A stretch of DNA of 64,000 nt from Geosiphon pyriformis (lineage: Eukaryota; Glomeromycota; Glomeromycetes; Archaeosporales; Geosiphonaceae): contig JAAOMT010000067.1 in NCBI GenBank assembly GCA_016748015.1, forward strand, positions 124,001-188,000, in the 5' to 3' direction. A program made the position numbers and the translations under genes. Within the stretch, counting starts at the first letter, position 1. Every line of letters begins with the position of its first letter. This document shows, one piece after another, positions 47,280-57,639 of this stretch. The notes beneath the pieces are model-generated. The model was given only the letters and a program-made list of their open reading frames with translations, searched no databases and was not told the origin of the DNA.

Positions 47280-48310
47280 ATGTGCTTTTTCAGGTTTTAT
47301 TCCTTGTTCGTTGTTGTTGAAGTATTTGAGTTGTAAGGCAGACTGGTTTTTGATGAAATAGATGAGTGTTGTTTCAATTTTTTCTGTTGCTTCAGGTTTT
47401 CCAAATTCAATTTTGTTCTCATTGTTTTTACTGGGCAGAAGAATGCTAAGAGCATAGCATTTAGAACACCACTGTTAATCACAAGGCATAATGCATTTTT
47501 CACATAGCCTAATGTTCATTTGCTTTAATCATTGAATTTGAGCTTTTTGGGTTGGATAGGTGTGACTTGCAATTTGGTGGTAAACTTCTACTTCATCTTC
47601 ATAATTAAATCTAGCTAATTCCATAGTGTATTCAATGTATTCTGCTTCCTTCATTTGACAGACATCTTCTTTGGTAGCTCTATTAATTAATGCCATTGCT
47701 AGATTAAAAATCATCTTAGCATCATGGGGGTAGTGATAAAGTTTGTTGAGAGCACTGTTGTATGCTGCATTAAAGGGTGTTTCTCTTTTTACTTTTTCTG
47801 AAATTGATAAAGCATATTGGTAGGTCTGATTGCAGACTCTTCCTCTCATTGTTACATCAATCCAATTGCATTCTTCTGGTAGCATATCTCCACAAGTCAA
47901 ACAAGGAGTGTTATCCTATTTTCTGCTTCTTTTTATTAGATGGCCCCATTGTTCTCTGTGGCAAGTCTTGCAGTAATAACAAGTATGATTTTCATATTCT
48001 TCTTCAGGTGAAATGCAGGCTTCCATTGAGAAGAGTTTCTTTGGCAGTCCTTGCATTTGAGTGGAATGTAGGGGCATTGTTTTTGTGGTTTTGGTTTTGA
48101 ATAGGGGACATTCCATCCAGTTGTCACTGGTTCTTTTGTTTCAAGAGAATCATTTGTTGAAAAGTACTGTTGTTTAGTTTCATCGGCCCAATTGGAGGTT
48201 GATCCAAGTGCCATAAATGTTTCAATGATGGGCTTTTCTTCTTCTGGTTTGAATTCAAAAGCCAGGGCTTTTTTGGAGCATTTGTTGAATGTACCACAAA
48301 TGACAGGTAC
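47280..48310 (-). pseudogene. Cys-rich module of element B
   Basis: Cys pairs in the same order as in A: IPLKCKDC, then after a 1-nt slip at about 48037-48042 KKLFSMEAC, CYYCKTCHREQW, TPCLTCGDMLPEECNW, VCNQTYQYALSI, and further LCEKCIMPC and WCSKCYA near 47490-47450. A helical segment lies between (NAAYNSALNKLYHYPHDAKM). In-frame stops at 47916, 47529 and 47478. It probably binds several zinc ions; unknown role in the polyprotein. Confidence 0.7.
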
Positions 48311-48780
48311 CTAGGCATGTTGTCCTTGGTAGGAGATTGTTAACTCTTGTGTCTTCCAATTCAAATTAGCATTGGCTTTTTGAAGCCAATTATTTCCGAC
48401 AAGAGCTTGGTACTGGGGCACATCCATTACAAGAACTTTGACTGGAATGGTGATTCCATTAAGAGTGAATAGAAAATTGTCAATTTCTTTTACTGGAGTC
48501 TTTTTCATGCTATCGGCAGTAATAATTACTGTTTGAGCTTGTCGGTCAACATTTCTCTTTAACTGTTGCATTAACTGGTAGGTGATGATACTTCCGGCAG
48601 ATCCACTGTTTAGGATTAAGTGAATTGCTTTTTCTTCGACTTTTGCTTTAGTGTATATAGCAGTGATTGCTTTTTGTTTATTGGTGGCCACATTGCTAAG
48701 CAGGAATGGTGACTTATTTGCTTCAAACTCAAAAGAAAATATGTCTGAAAGGTTGGCATTTTTAGCAATTCTGGCTGGTG
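48311..48780 (-). pseudogene. Protease of element B, catalytic Asp lost
   Basis: Open from 48691: ITAIYTKAKVEEKAIHLILN then SGSAGSIITYQLMQQL. The expected LILDSGSAG has Asn (AAC) for the catalytic Asp (GAC), a single G-to-A. The second lobe VIITADSMKKTPVKEIDNFL, VPVKVLVMD-type strand, QALVGNNWLQKANANLNWKT is intact. The stretch ends at TAG (48311-48313). Its frame differs from gag and from the dUTPase part; the latter is due to the slip near 48040. Confidence 0.85.
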
Positions 48781-49069
48781 AAATTGTGGTAGGAGTATAG
48801 GAAGGGTTTTGTTGTCATGCTGCAGCTCTATCTTCCGAGAGTACAGTATGGTGAAAATCCTGTTCTTCAGGTATTGTAAGATAGCTAAGTTGAGTATGAT
48901 AATGGGTGGGTTTTGGCTAAGCTGGATTTCGGGGAACTAATTGGTTGTTTGAATTGATTCTATTGTTGTTTACTTGGTATCGATTTTGTGGTGTAAATTG
49001 ATTTTGTGGGATTAATTTTCGAGCAGGCACTTGATAATGTTGTGTGGGTGGTTGTTGGTATTGCTGTTG

Positions 49070-50694
49070 AATTGGCTGTAGGCAGGCTGATAATAGTTAC
49101 TTTGATATTGGGGTCTTGGTAGATAGTAAGCTGGTGATGGTGGTTGATAATAAGATTGTTGTGGTGGAGAATAACGTTGATTACTCCTATTTTGTTGGTT
49201 TCGTTATAGCTTTCTGCAATCTTTTTTCCAGTGGCCAGGAATTTCACAGTAATGGCAACTCTGAGGCTGGTTATTAGAGGGTGATGTGAAGTTGTTTTGA
49301 TTCCGTCTTTGGGGTGGTTGATATCTTTGAGGTTGCTGTTGTTGTTGGTTGGTGAAATAGTTTTCGACTTTTTTTGCAAGTTGGTCAATTTTTTCTTCAG
49401 CTGCTGAGCTGGTTTCTCCAATGATTAAGTTCATGAGTTTTGTACAATTGGCTTCTTTCATGGCCATTTTATATCTCTTTGCATGCTGAATGGCAGAGTT
49501 TAAATCTTCTGGGGCATGTGAGTGAATCTTTTTAATCAGTTTATCCTTTAAACCAGCAATAAATTGATCCAAAATTTGAGCATCGGAATAATAATTATTA
49601 GTTTCAAGTTGGCAAATTTGTCTAAGAAGTTTTTTGAATTTCCCAATATAAGTCATAACAGATTCGGAGGGTTCTTGTTTGATATTGTGAAAACAATTTC
49701 GAAGAGTGATTGAGGTGTTGTTATCAGTGAATTGTTCTAAGAAGGCAGTTTTGAAAGCTGTCCAGTCATTAAAAGAGGTGGTCAAGTTTTCAAACCATTC
49801 ACCTGCTGTTCCTTTGAGAAAGTAGAGAATTGTTCTTAACATTTTGGCAGCATTCCATCTATTTGCATCTCCAGCTTTAGTAACTTGGTTGAGCCATTTT
49901 TGAGGACTGGTCTCAATGTCTTCTCTATTGAATTTAGGGATTTTTGCAATGTATGCTGTCATTTTATCTTCTTTGTTTTCACTGTCTATTGATTCTTCTT
50001 TAGATATTTCAGAGTCGTTTTCTTTGTTCGCTGCTGTCTCATAGTGTTCACTTTGATTTTCAGCTAGAAAGTCAAGAAGATTGGAACTAGTTTGAAGGAG
50101 TTCTTGTTGTCTGGTGGGACTTCTGGGTAATGTAAAATCTTCTAGTCTTGTAAATCAATTTAAGAGTGAATTAAGTATTTGTGCTTGTGCAAGTAAAGCT
50201 GAAAAAGGTGTGATAGTAAGTGGAAGTTTTGAACTGGTTCCTTGTTCAGGTGTTTGTAAGTGTTTGGCAGTTGTTTTTGGTAGTATTGGAGTATTTGAGG
50301 TGGTTTTTGAGTATTGCTTCAATTTTTGTTTGTCTTTGTTGCTTGTTTCTGTCTCTGATTCAAAATCAATGGAGTATTGAGATTGCACTGGATATATTTC
50401 TTCACAGTACTTGATAATGTTAAAATTTAGTTCTTGAAAGTAAGTGACAAGTGTTTCACTGTTAAGGTCTTTAGTTTCTAACTGTGAATAGTGTACTAAA
50501 TTATTGTAAAGATTGCTTCTAACTTCTGAGATATTGTAATTTCTAAAAAAATAATTGTTGATATGGTTTTCAATGTATTGGTATACTGATTTCTTGACAA
50601 CTTCAATTCCGTCTGGAATGTTGAATCTTTGCTTGCAGTGGGTGTAAATTAATTGGTAATACTCTAGAGTTGTTGCGTCTGGTGTGGTTGCCAC
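49070..50694 (-). pseudogene. gag of element B
   Basis: The likely start is GTG at 50694 (context CAAAGTGGCAACC), just after the primer-binding site; the frame is also open upstream through the primer-binding site into the LTR. An in-frame TGA (50155-50157) splits it; reading continues FTRLEDFTLPRSPTRQQE. Capsid-like block 49962-49350: NREDIETSPQKWLNQVTKA, YFLKGTAGEWFENL, TYIGKFKKLLRQICQLET. Knuckle CHYCEIPGHWKKDC (about 49215) is followed by TAA (49204-49206, probably from CAA) and a Gln/Asn/Tyr-rich tail. The pol frame begins around 49070 with a frame change. Confidence 0.83.
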
Positions 50695-50719
50695 TTTGAA
50701 GTTGTTTTGCTGTGTTGTT

Positions 50720-50736
50720 TCTGTGAAAGAGCACCA
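50720..50736 (-). other. Primer-binding site of element B
   Basis: The minus strand reads TGGTGCTCTTTCACAGA, 2 nt after the LTR. It has the same TGGTGCT core as A, C, D and E. Confidence 0.8.
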
Positions 50737-50738
50737 AA

Positions 50739-51723
50739 TGTTACTAGAGGTTTTTGGTCTCTTCTTAGCTCTTGTATGTTTGTGTAATGCTGTTAATTCA
50801 CGATTATGAGAAGTGTTTGAACCTCCGATAACTGAATTTATTTTCAAATTATCTCCTATAATTTGAACTGCTGGGCTTATAAATGGAATGGCCAATTCTG
50901 TGCCAGTTACTTTATATAGTTACATTGTAGTAAATGTCAACTCTTTTCCAGGAATTGCTTGTCTGAAAGCTCACTAAAAATGTGTAGTTATTTTGCTGTA
51001 AAAGTCAACTCTTCTACAGGAATTCTTGTCTGTAGGATACCCAAATGATTTATAATAAGAACAGAAAAAGAATAAAGAAAATATAAAAGAAAAAGTAAAA
51101 CTGATAATTTATGAAAGTTGTTTCAGATCCAGGCCTGGAAGTGCTTTAACAGTCTACTGAAATTGGTAGCTAATCAATTTCAAACTGTTAGTAGGAATTG
51201 GTTAATTTCAAGGGAAATAATTTAAGAATTTGGCTTTTCAAATTTATTTGATATTTATTTTGTTTTTGTGTGTAAAGAATGATTCTAATTATTAAATCTG
51301 AAGTAAGATACATTTTTTCGAAGAGAAAAGCTCTTCTTTTATACAACTTGTTATAACACTATTTTATGAACTTGAACTTTGCTCTTTTCTACAATTTTGC
51401 TGAACTAAAGATATATTTCAGCGAACTACAAGTTATTTCTGCAAACTATTAGATATTTCAGTGAACTATCAATTATTTTGGCAAATTTCTACAAATTTTG
51501 GTGAACTTTTGAATGTTACATATTTCAGGGTATTGTATGATTGATCATTGCACTTAGGTTACATTTGTGTTATGTACAAATTGGGTTATTAATTAAATGA
51601 TAATTTCGGACATTTTGCCAATGTAATAAGTGATAATTTGAAACAATAATATATGTTAATTAATGATAAGATTTATAAGGGTAATTTCATGCTAAACAAT
51701 ATCTCTAATTTTGTCTGGTAACA
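50739..51723 (-). repeat. 5' LTR of element B
   Basis: 985 bp, collinear with 41835-42820. Visible differences are largely transitions, for example TGTTACTAGAGG against TGTTACCAGAGG. Confidence 0.93.
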
Positions 51724-51852
51724 TCGGAGAATTCTGAAATTCCTGGAATCCTGCAATTCCTAAGAGGAATCTTAGAATTCCACATTTACTATGCCTACTT
51801 CTGATTGGCTAATAATTATGCTAATATATTTTCTATATTTCTATAAATAACA
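51724..51852 (-). repeat. 5' LTR of element A, second part
   Basis: Continues the A LTR after B (TCGGAGAATTCTGAAATTCC ... AATAACA) and is followed by the CTGG duplication and element C sequence. Confidence 0.92.
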
Positions 51853-51856
51853 CTGG

Positions 51857-52321
51857 TTAATAGGTAGAGATAATTTCTCTCTTATCAATAATTTTTTCTT
51901 CTGTCATATTAACCAGTATGTTTATTCTACTTGTGAATCCAAATCCACTAATCTTCTTAACTGTAATCTCTAATTCTTTTCTATTTTTTACTGATACTAA
52001 CTGAGCTATTTTAACCAGAAGCAGAAATATTGTCTGTGCTATTTTTTTGTTTGGCTCTATGATATAAGTTTTTTCTGAATTATTTTGTAACATTGCAATA
52101 ATATTTTATACATATCTTGTGTCAATTATTCCTTTTCTAATATTAATCTCTTTTTTTACTAAACTATTTCTAGATGCTAATTGAACTATTGTTGTTGCTA
52201 AAATTTTCAGTACTACTTTTAGATTAATACAGATGCATAAATATGGTTCCAATTTGATAGTGTCTTTTTTTGGATATCTCAAATCAAACTCTGCATTAGT
52301 ATTGTGCACATGTTCTGACAT
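51857..52321 (-). pseudogene. dUTPase domain of element C
   Basis: Two open pieces in one frame, 52321-52106 and 52093-51857: AEFDLRYPKKD (motif I), ASRNSLVKKEI (II), KGIIDTRYV then a stop (III, with the Asp), NKKIAQTIFLLL (IV), KKISGFGFTSR (V). It is the close relative of A's domain with more G-to-A changes. A is inserted in the linker just downstream; the continuation is at 31778. Confidence 0.83.
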
Positions 52322-54060
52322 AATACTTTTCTCACTATCACTAAAACATTTAGTTCTTGCTTCTTTGCAAGATTAGAAAGTGCAATATATTGTTTGGGGT
52401 TTGAATTGGAGTTTGAATTGTTATTATTATTATTATTGTCATTTTAAATGGAACTAGAACTGTTGTTATTGTTGTTGTTGTCAGAGTTTAAATTAGGATT
52501 GAATGGTAATTCTGATTCTGTTTTGCAGCTGTTGATTGGTTCTTTCTCTTTGGGGATAGTGTAGATTATGTGTGGTGGTAGATTGTAAATGAGATCACAC
52601 TTATTACAATATTAAAAGTCATAGAAAATTAGGCAGTGTTGATAAAATTAAGTGTTCAGTTGTTTTAAATGCTGTTCTTGTTTTTTTTTGGTGGATATTA
52701 GGTTCTATTAATGTTTGTAAAATTGCTTTGGATCATCCTTGATATTATTAAAAACATCAAAAGTAAAAATATATTCAAGTTCAAGAAGAGACAACAGATT
52801 ATTCTTAATTTTCAGTAATTTACTAATCAAAGCACTTTCAACTTTGGCACTTGTCATTTTCCAGATTTTGTGCTCATTATGTGGGTAATCTTTCAGATGT
52901 CTGAGTGCTTATTTCTATGCATTATTAATTGAGATCTTTTTTTGTATCCAGTCATTTATGAGAATTGTGTATTAGCACATTTTATTACATGTTTCTTCTT
53001 GTCCAAGAATGTTATTCTACATTTTTTTGTCTGGCAAAGTTGTTCCACATACCAGGCAAAATTTATTATCTCATTTTTCTTGTTGTTTGGGTTGTCTAAA
53101 GCATTCAAGAATGCATAAGTGGCAGTAGAATTTAGTTGCTGTTGTTTATTCTTTGTCATTATCACAGCATACACTCATTATAAACAATTTCTTATTATAA
53201 TCAACACATATGAGCTTGGGTCAATGATAATTTGTTTAAAGTAGAATAGTGTATGAGATATAAATAGAGATAATAGTCTGAATTTGTTCATTTTTTTTTG
53301 CTTTCCTTTTTCTCTTTTCTTTTCAAATTAAAATTAGTAGTAGCTTATTGTGGTCTTCAGCCCATAAGACTTGGAATGTTTTTCAAGTAGGTTTTTTTTT
53401 TCTTCCAATTTAATTAATGGTACTTGAATAATATGGGTTGGTTTAAAATAATCACATATAGCTGGTATTTAAGTATGCTGACTGTTTTGGCTGAGTTGCA
53501 ATTTTTGGGTGGTCCAGTCAAGCACAGTGTTTGTTTTGAACAGCCAGTTATTACCAACTAAAGCTTGATACTGGGTGACTTCTATTACAAGAACTTTAAT
53601 AAGTATAATAAAGCTATTAACTTCAAAAGGGAAGTTATCTATTTTGCTAATAGAAGTTTTATAACTCTATTAGCTGTAATTATTCTGGTGCTGACAGTGT
53701 AATCAACTAAACAATCTAGCTAGTCCATAAGTTGTTATGTAATTATGTTGTCTATTGAACTATTGTCTAATATTAATTTAATAGAGTGGTCATTAATTTT
53801 GGCATTTATATATATTGCTGTGATAGGCTTTGTGTTAAGAATGACTCTATTAAATAATAATGTGATGGTTGATTCTTTTATTTTGAAGGAAAAAATTGCT
53901 ACAAGAGATTCATTTTTAGTGACAATTGTTGGTGGAATATTGTTGATAAGTGGCTGCTGTTAATTAGGCTCTGAGTTGTGGTGTTGAGTATTTTCTAGAG
54001 TAATTAGGAGATTTAAGTAGTTCTGAGAATTCGGGTTTTAAGTGTACTTAGTTCCTAAAT
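52322..54060 (-). pseudogene. Protease and Cys-rich module of element C
   Basis: Protease: IKLILDNSSIDNIIT (Asp kept, Gly lost; about 53750), RIITANRV, then the second lobe with ALVGNNWLFKTNTVLDWTTQ-like sequence. A stop (TAA, 53469-53471) sits at the same place as in A and B. The Cys-rich part reads FYCHLCILECF, FCLVCGTTLPDKKM, TCNKMCQYTILI-like pieces between 53200 and 52930, and an Asn/Ser-rich acidic stretch near 52400-52500. Heavily stopped. Confidence 0.72.
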
Positions 54061-55306
54061 TCTGTGAATGTGATCCTGATACTTGGTTAAAAGAACTGAA
54101 AATTGGTTGATAAACAACTATTGTCAATCTCCAGTTCTGTTAAATAGTTCTCAGCCTTTGATTTCTAGGTAACATCTGAGTTGAAATTAGTGGCAGGTTT
54201 TGAATTTGTTGGGATTGATATATTATTTGCAGCTGTGATTAATAAATAATAAGTGCTAAAGTTTGATAAATTGGAGGTTGTTAAATTGGCTGCTGTGTTA
54301 TTTGTGTGTAATGAATTTGATAGTGATCTTGATTTGAATACTGGTTCGGAGCTTGAAATCAGCAATTAGGATTTTGATATTGATTTCTTAATTGTTGGTT
54401 ATTTATGTATATACAGTAATTAATTTGTAAATAGCTTTGTCTATCACAATAGTGGCAGTTACACGTTTTTGTTTATTATTGTTAATTGGTTGCTGGTAAT
54501 AGATGTAATTGATTTCAGGCCTAATCTTGGTTTTTCTGACTATTGCAACATTGTGGCAGTTGATAAATTGCTTGATTGCTGTTAGCTAAGTACCCTTCAA
54601 TTTTCTGATTGATCAAATTACTGAATTGTTATAGCTTAGAATCCAATTTAAATGATTTGTTCATTACTAGATTTACAGCTTGGATGTGGTTAGCTTTGAA
54701 TTTAGCTGATTCAAAATCTCTGATATAGGTAATAATGGCTTGAAGATCAGCTGAATGTAATAGATGTACACATTGGAAAAGGCTACTGCACAAATCATAG
54801 ATAAACTAATTTAAAATTTGGGGCTTTGTGAAGTAGGCTGTGTCAATTGCTTAGATTTGATGCAAATTCTAATGAAAACATTCTAGGTAAGTGGTAACTG
54901 CTTTATTATCTCCTTGTTTAATGGTAGTAAAGGCATTGGCTAGGTAATTGATGCTGTTATTATTATTAAAATATCTTAGAAATTTTAGTTTAAATGTATT
55001 AAATATTTGAGGTTTTTTGGGCCAAACTTTAATATTATAAGTTAGTAATATCTTGTAAAAAATATGAAATTGCTTAAAAGACACTGTCATCATTTCAATT
55101 ATTAATCATGATTGCTTTGGTAACATCATTTATCCAGGTTTGAGCATTATCTTCTTCACCAGTAAATTTTTTATGTTTTGCAATTGGAGCAAAGGCTATT
55201 GGTGTGATTAGCAATTGTTGTTAAAGTTGTGGTTATATTTGTGGTTGTGGTGATAGCTGTTAAAGTAGTACAGCAACTGGTGGTGGATCAATTATAATTA
55301 CTGAAG
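54061..55306 (-). pseudogene. gag of element C, C-terminal part
   Basis: Collinear with A gag. The knuckle reads CHYCDRQSYLQINYC near 54430-54470, with the His changed to Tyr. The capsid-like block is at 55093-54869 (FLRYFNNNNSINYLANAFTT, AVTTYLECFH). Element D is inserted upstream (55311-63107); the N-terminal part is at 63112-63897. Confidence 0.78.
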
Positions 55307-55397
55307 ATAGTGTTATGGTTGAAACCCATAGTTTTTATTAGTTATCACATGTACCAGCCACTAATGTTATATAATTAGCCACCCTATTTTTAGATAG

Positions 55398-55530
55398 TGA
55401 TTGTTGACTTGATTAATGACCTGACTGTTGACCTGATTATTAATCTGATCATTGACCTGATCATTGATCTGATCATTGACCTGATCATTGATCTGATTAT
55501 TAACCTGATCATTGATCTGGTTGTTGACCA
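55398..55530 (+). repeat. 12-bp minisatellite inside the D LTR
   Basis: About ten to eleven diverged copies of CATTGACCTGAT, many joined as TGATCA palindromes. It lies directly upstream of the TATA box. The 3' LTR has a more regular array at 62469-62590, and element F has a decayed one at 6785-6870. Confidence 0.85.
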
Positions 55531-55540
55531 CTTTAGATAG

Positions 55541-55549
55541 CTATATAAG
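55541..55549 (+). promoter_or_regulatory. LTR TATA box (element D)
   Basis: CTATATAAG about 230 bp into the LTR, preceded by the minisatellite. Position and orientation suit the promoter for D's transcript. Confidence 0.6.
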
Positions 55550-56054
55550 TGATGATTCCCTTAGCTGTAGAAAGACATGATCAAAATAATGAAATAAAAC
55601 AACATCAATTACTTTCTCTCATATCGCTTATTTTCCTTTTCTTACCTTCAAGTATCTACTTGTTGGCATTCACATACCTTATCTTTTTCTGTTCTTGATT
55701 TGTATTTGTTAGAATTAGCCTGAGAAGCAATTGGCTTGCTCTTGTAATTCATTGAATAAAGAAACGATTGAAAAGCACAACAATATCTGTTATTGATTTT
55801 AAGAATTGCTGAGTTGAAGCATAGAATAATAGTAACAGTGTTATTTTGTTGACAATCACGGACTATTCCTCTATCTTCAGATTTAAAAAAAGATTAGCAA
55901 CTGTGATTTTTATGAGATTGATCACGCACATTGAATCCTTACTCATTCAATTCACTCCCTTATTGTAATTTTCTCTTTGTTTATTTCCATCACCATATAA
56001 TACTGTTCTCCCTTGCTATCTGTTAGCTTGTTACTCCAACCTATAACATAAAAG

Positions 56055-56070
56055 TGGTGCTCCCTGTGAG
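56055..56070 (+). other. Primer-binding site of element D
   Basis: TGGTGCTCCCTGTGAG, 6 nt after the LTR (spacer TAAAAG). It shares the TGGTGCT core with the A and B families, which use a 2-nt spacer. Confidence 0.8.
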
Positions 56071-56100
56071 ATTGTCAAAATTCACTTATTCCCTTATTGT

Positions 56101-57639
56101 ATGGGTGATTACTTATATCTGCCACAGCAATCAGAAGAACACTTTGCAGCACACAATAGAAACGACCTAGATTTCATTGAACTTAATCCTCTGCTCTCCT
56201 GCTTGATCTGCTTCCCCCTTGAAGAACAATCTAGTAGACAATTCCAAGACTTTTGGAACTGGTTCCTAAACAAGCATTCAACTGAAACCTACACAGCTTA
56301 TACAACCTATTACTTTGACCAAGCTTATTTTGAAAACAACTTTGAAGAAAGAAACAACAGTATCAATCAGCTCTTATATTCTGTAACCTTTGAACAACAG
56401 CCCCCTGATTTCGAATATCTGAATCATCAAATCCACATTTGGATTGCTGCCCATCAAGCAACTGAAACTCCCTTTGAAACAGAAGAAGAAAGCTACCAAA
56501 CTGCCCCTGTTTTTGATCTTTTATCAAGTCAATCAGACTCGTCTACACAAACAGTTATCCCTGAACCAATGGCTAATGACCCTATGCAAGCAAACATTCT
56601 GGCCACCCTCCAAGGTATACAAACTGCTCTAGGAAGAAGAAACAATACTCCACTACCACTATTTAGAGGTAATACACAAGATCCAATTGAATGGTTGGAT
56701 GATTTTGAGAGAGCTGCCACAGCCAACCAATATGATAAAGAATACAAGTTCCAAATCATTGGTGGCTACCTCCAAGGCTTTCCTGCTACCTGGTTCTCAC
56801 AAGAAACAGATGCCAATGCTCAATACAGAATAATCAGATGGACACCAATCAATGCTGGAGAAGAAAATACCTCTTTCACTACCCAATTTGAGGCCAAGTT
56901 CAGAACCCCAATATTAATATCCAAATGGTGCATGGAATTGGAAAGAAAAACCCAAGGCCCTGGAGAAGTAGTGACTAAATATGTCAAGGCTATTAGAAAG
57001 CTAATCAAACATGTAGACTCTGAGAGAAATTGGATGGAAGAGCAGAAAATTCACTCCTTCACAAAAAGATTGAGAACTGATCTATCATATGTTCTTTGGC
57101 CCCTCCTGGCCCTGAAAAATAATCCCACCATGGATATGGCCATTGAATTAGCACAAAAAATTGAAGATAACCAAAGGATGCACTTGGGATCCACACTACC
57201 AGTTTTTGCTCCTGCTCCTGTCATGGCTCCTGCTTTTCAAATGGCTGCTACTTCTTTTGCCACTCACACTCAAGATTCAAATGAACAGTTAATAGACAGA
57301 CTTACAGCAAATCTAGCCCAGTTATTAGAACTCTTAACCCAAGCAGTCAGAGAAAATCAACAACCACAAAGACCCAGATTTGAACTATGCTTCAATCAAT
57401 CCCAGCAACCATCTTATCAAAGACAACAAAATTATGGCCCATCTGTATGCTATCACTGTGGATTAACTGGACACTTTTCAAGAGATTGCAACAATTCTCC
57501 ACTGTCTCCACCAGTTCCCAGAAACAATAATGCCCAGAACAACAGACCCAACAACAACAATGTTTCCAACCAAAGACCCAATCATGCTAACATCAATTTC
57601 TTTGGAGAAGATCCCCTAGTTGAAGCCACTATTTATTAG
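56101..57639 (+). CDS. Gag polyprotein of element D (intact, 512 aa)
   Basis: An uninterrupted ORF starting at an ATG 30 nt after the primer-binding site. The N-terminal about 150 residues are acidic and Gln-rich (matrix-like position). Residues about 185-350 form the capsid-type Retrotrans_gag region: PLPLFRGNTQDPIEWLDDFE, IIGGYLQGFPATWF, TKYVKAIRKLIKHVD. A Gln-rich stretch precedes one CCHC knuckle, CYHCGLTGHFSRDC, and an Asn/Pro-rich tail ends NFFGEDPLVEATIY. It would assemble the particle and bind RNA. It is the only complete structural gene in the window; pol next to it is broken. The pol frame lies at -1 and is open across the gag stop. Confidence 0.92.
   Translation: MGDYLYLPQQSEEHFAAHNRNDLDFIELNPLLSCLICFPLEEQSSRQFQDFWNWFLNKHSTETYTAYTTYYFDQAYFENNFEERNNSINQLLYSVTFEQQPPDFEYLNHQIHIWIAAHQATETPFETEEESYQTAPVFDLLSSQSDSSTQTVIPEPMANDPMQANILATLQGIQTALGRRNNTPLPLFRGNTQDPIEWLDDFERAATANQYDKEYKFQIIGGYLQGFPATWFSQETDANAQYRIIRWTPINAGEENTSFTTQFEAKFRTPILISKWCMELERKTQGPGEVVTKYVKAIRKLIKHVDSERNWMEEQKIHSFTKRLRTDLSYVLWPLLALKNNPTMDMAIELAQKIEDNQRMHLGSTLPVFAPAPVMAPAFQMAATSFATHTQDSNEQLIDRLTANLAQLLELLTQAVRENQQPQRPRFELCFNQSQQPSYQRQQNYGPSVCYHCGLTGHFSRDCNNSPLSPPVPRNNNAQNNRPNNNNVSNQRPNHANINFFGEDPLVEATIY

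Larger units (their letters stand above)
41835..51723 (-). mobile_element. Element B: Ty3/gypsy element with dUTPase and ORF3
   Basis: Two LTRs (41835-42820 and 50739-51723) with perfect 10-bp terminal inverted repeats TGTTACCAGA/TCTGGTAACA at the outer ends. It is inserted into A's 5' LTR, with TCAG (41831-41834) and TCGG (51724-51727) as target duplication; the intact A LTR has TCGG there. Internal order as in A. The coding sequence has fewer stops than C but more than one per domain. Ghost G is an older member of the family. Confidence 0.94.
31783..51852 (-). mobile_element. Element A: Ty3/gypsy element with dUTPase, split by element B
   Basis: 3' LTR 31783-32660; 5' LTR 41082-41834 plus 51724-51852, cut by B. 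A perfect 4-bp duplication CTGG lies outside (31779-31782 and 51853-51856). It is inserted in C's pol, whose sequence is collinear with A's own pol across the site. The internal order on the minus strand is primer-binding site, gag, protease, Cys-rich module, dUTPase, linker, RT/RNase H (all one frame apart from an early slip), integrase (+1 frame), ORF3, polypurine tract. Confidence 0.93.
55311..56048 (+). repeat. 5' LTR of element D
   Basis: 738 bp, TGTTATGGTTGAAACCCATAG ... CCTATAACA. Collinear with the 3' copy (726 bp) apart from a few small gaps, partly in the minisatellite. Confidence 0.93.

Noticed and set aside
49204-49421. Overlapping 153-codon minus-strand ORF (49421-48960)
   Set aside because: Out of frame with the gag knuckle over its first part; the Gln/Asn-rich tail reads more naturally in the gag frame past one TAA.
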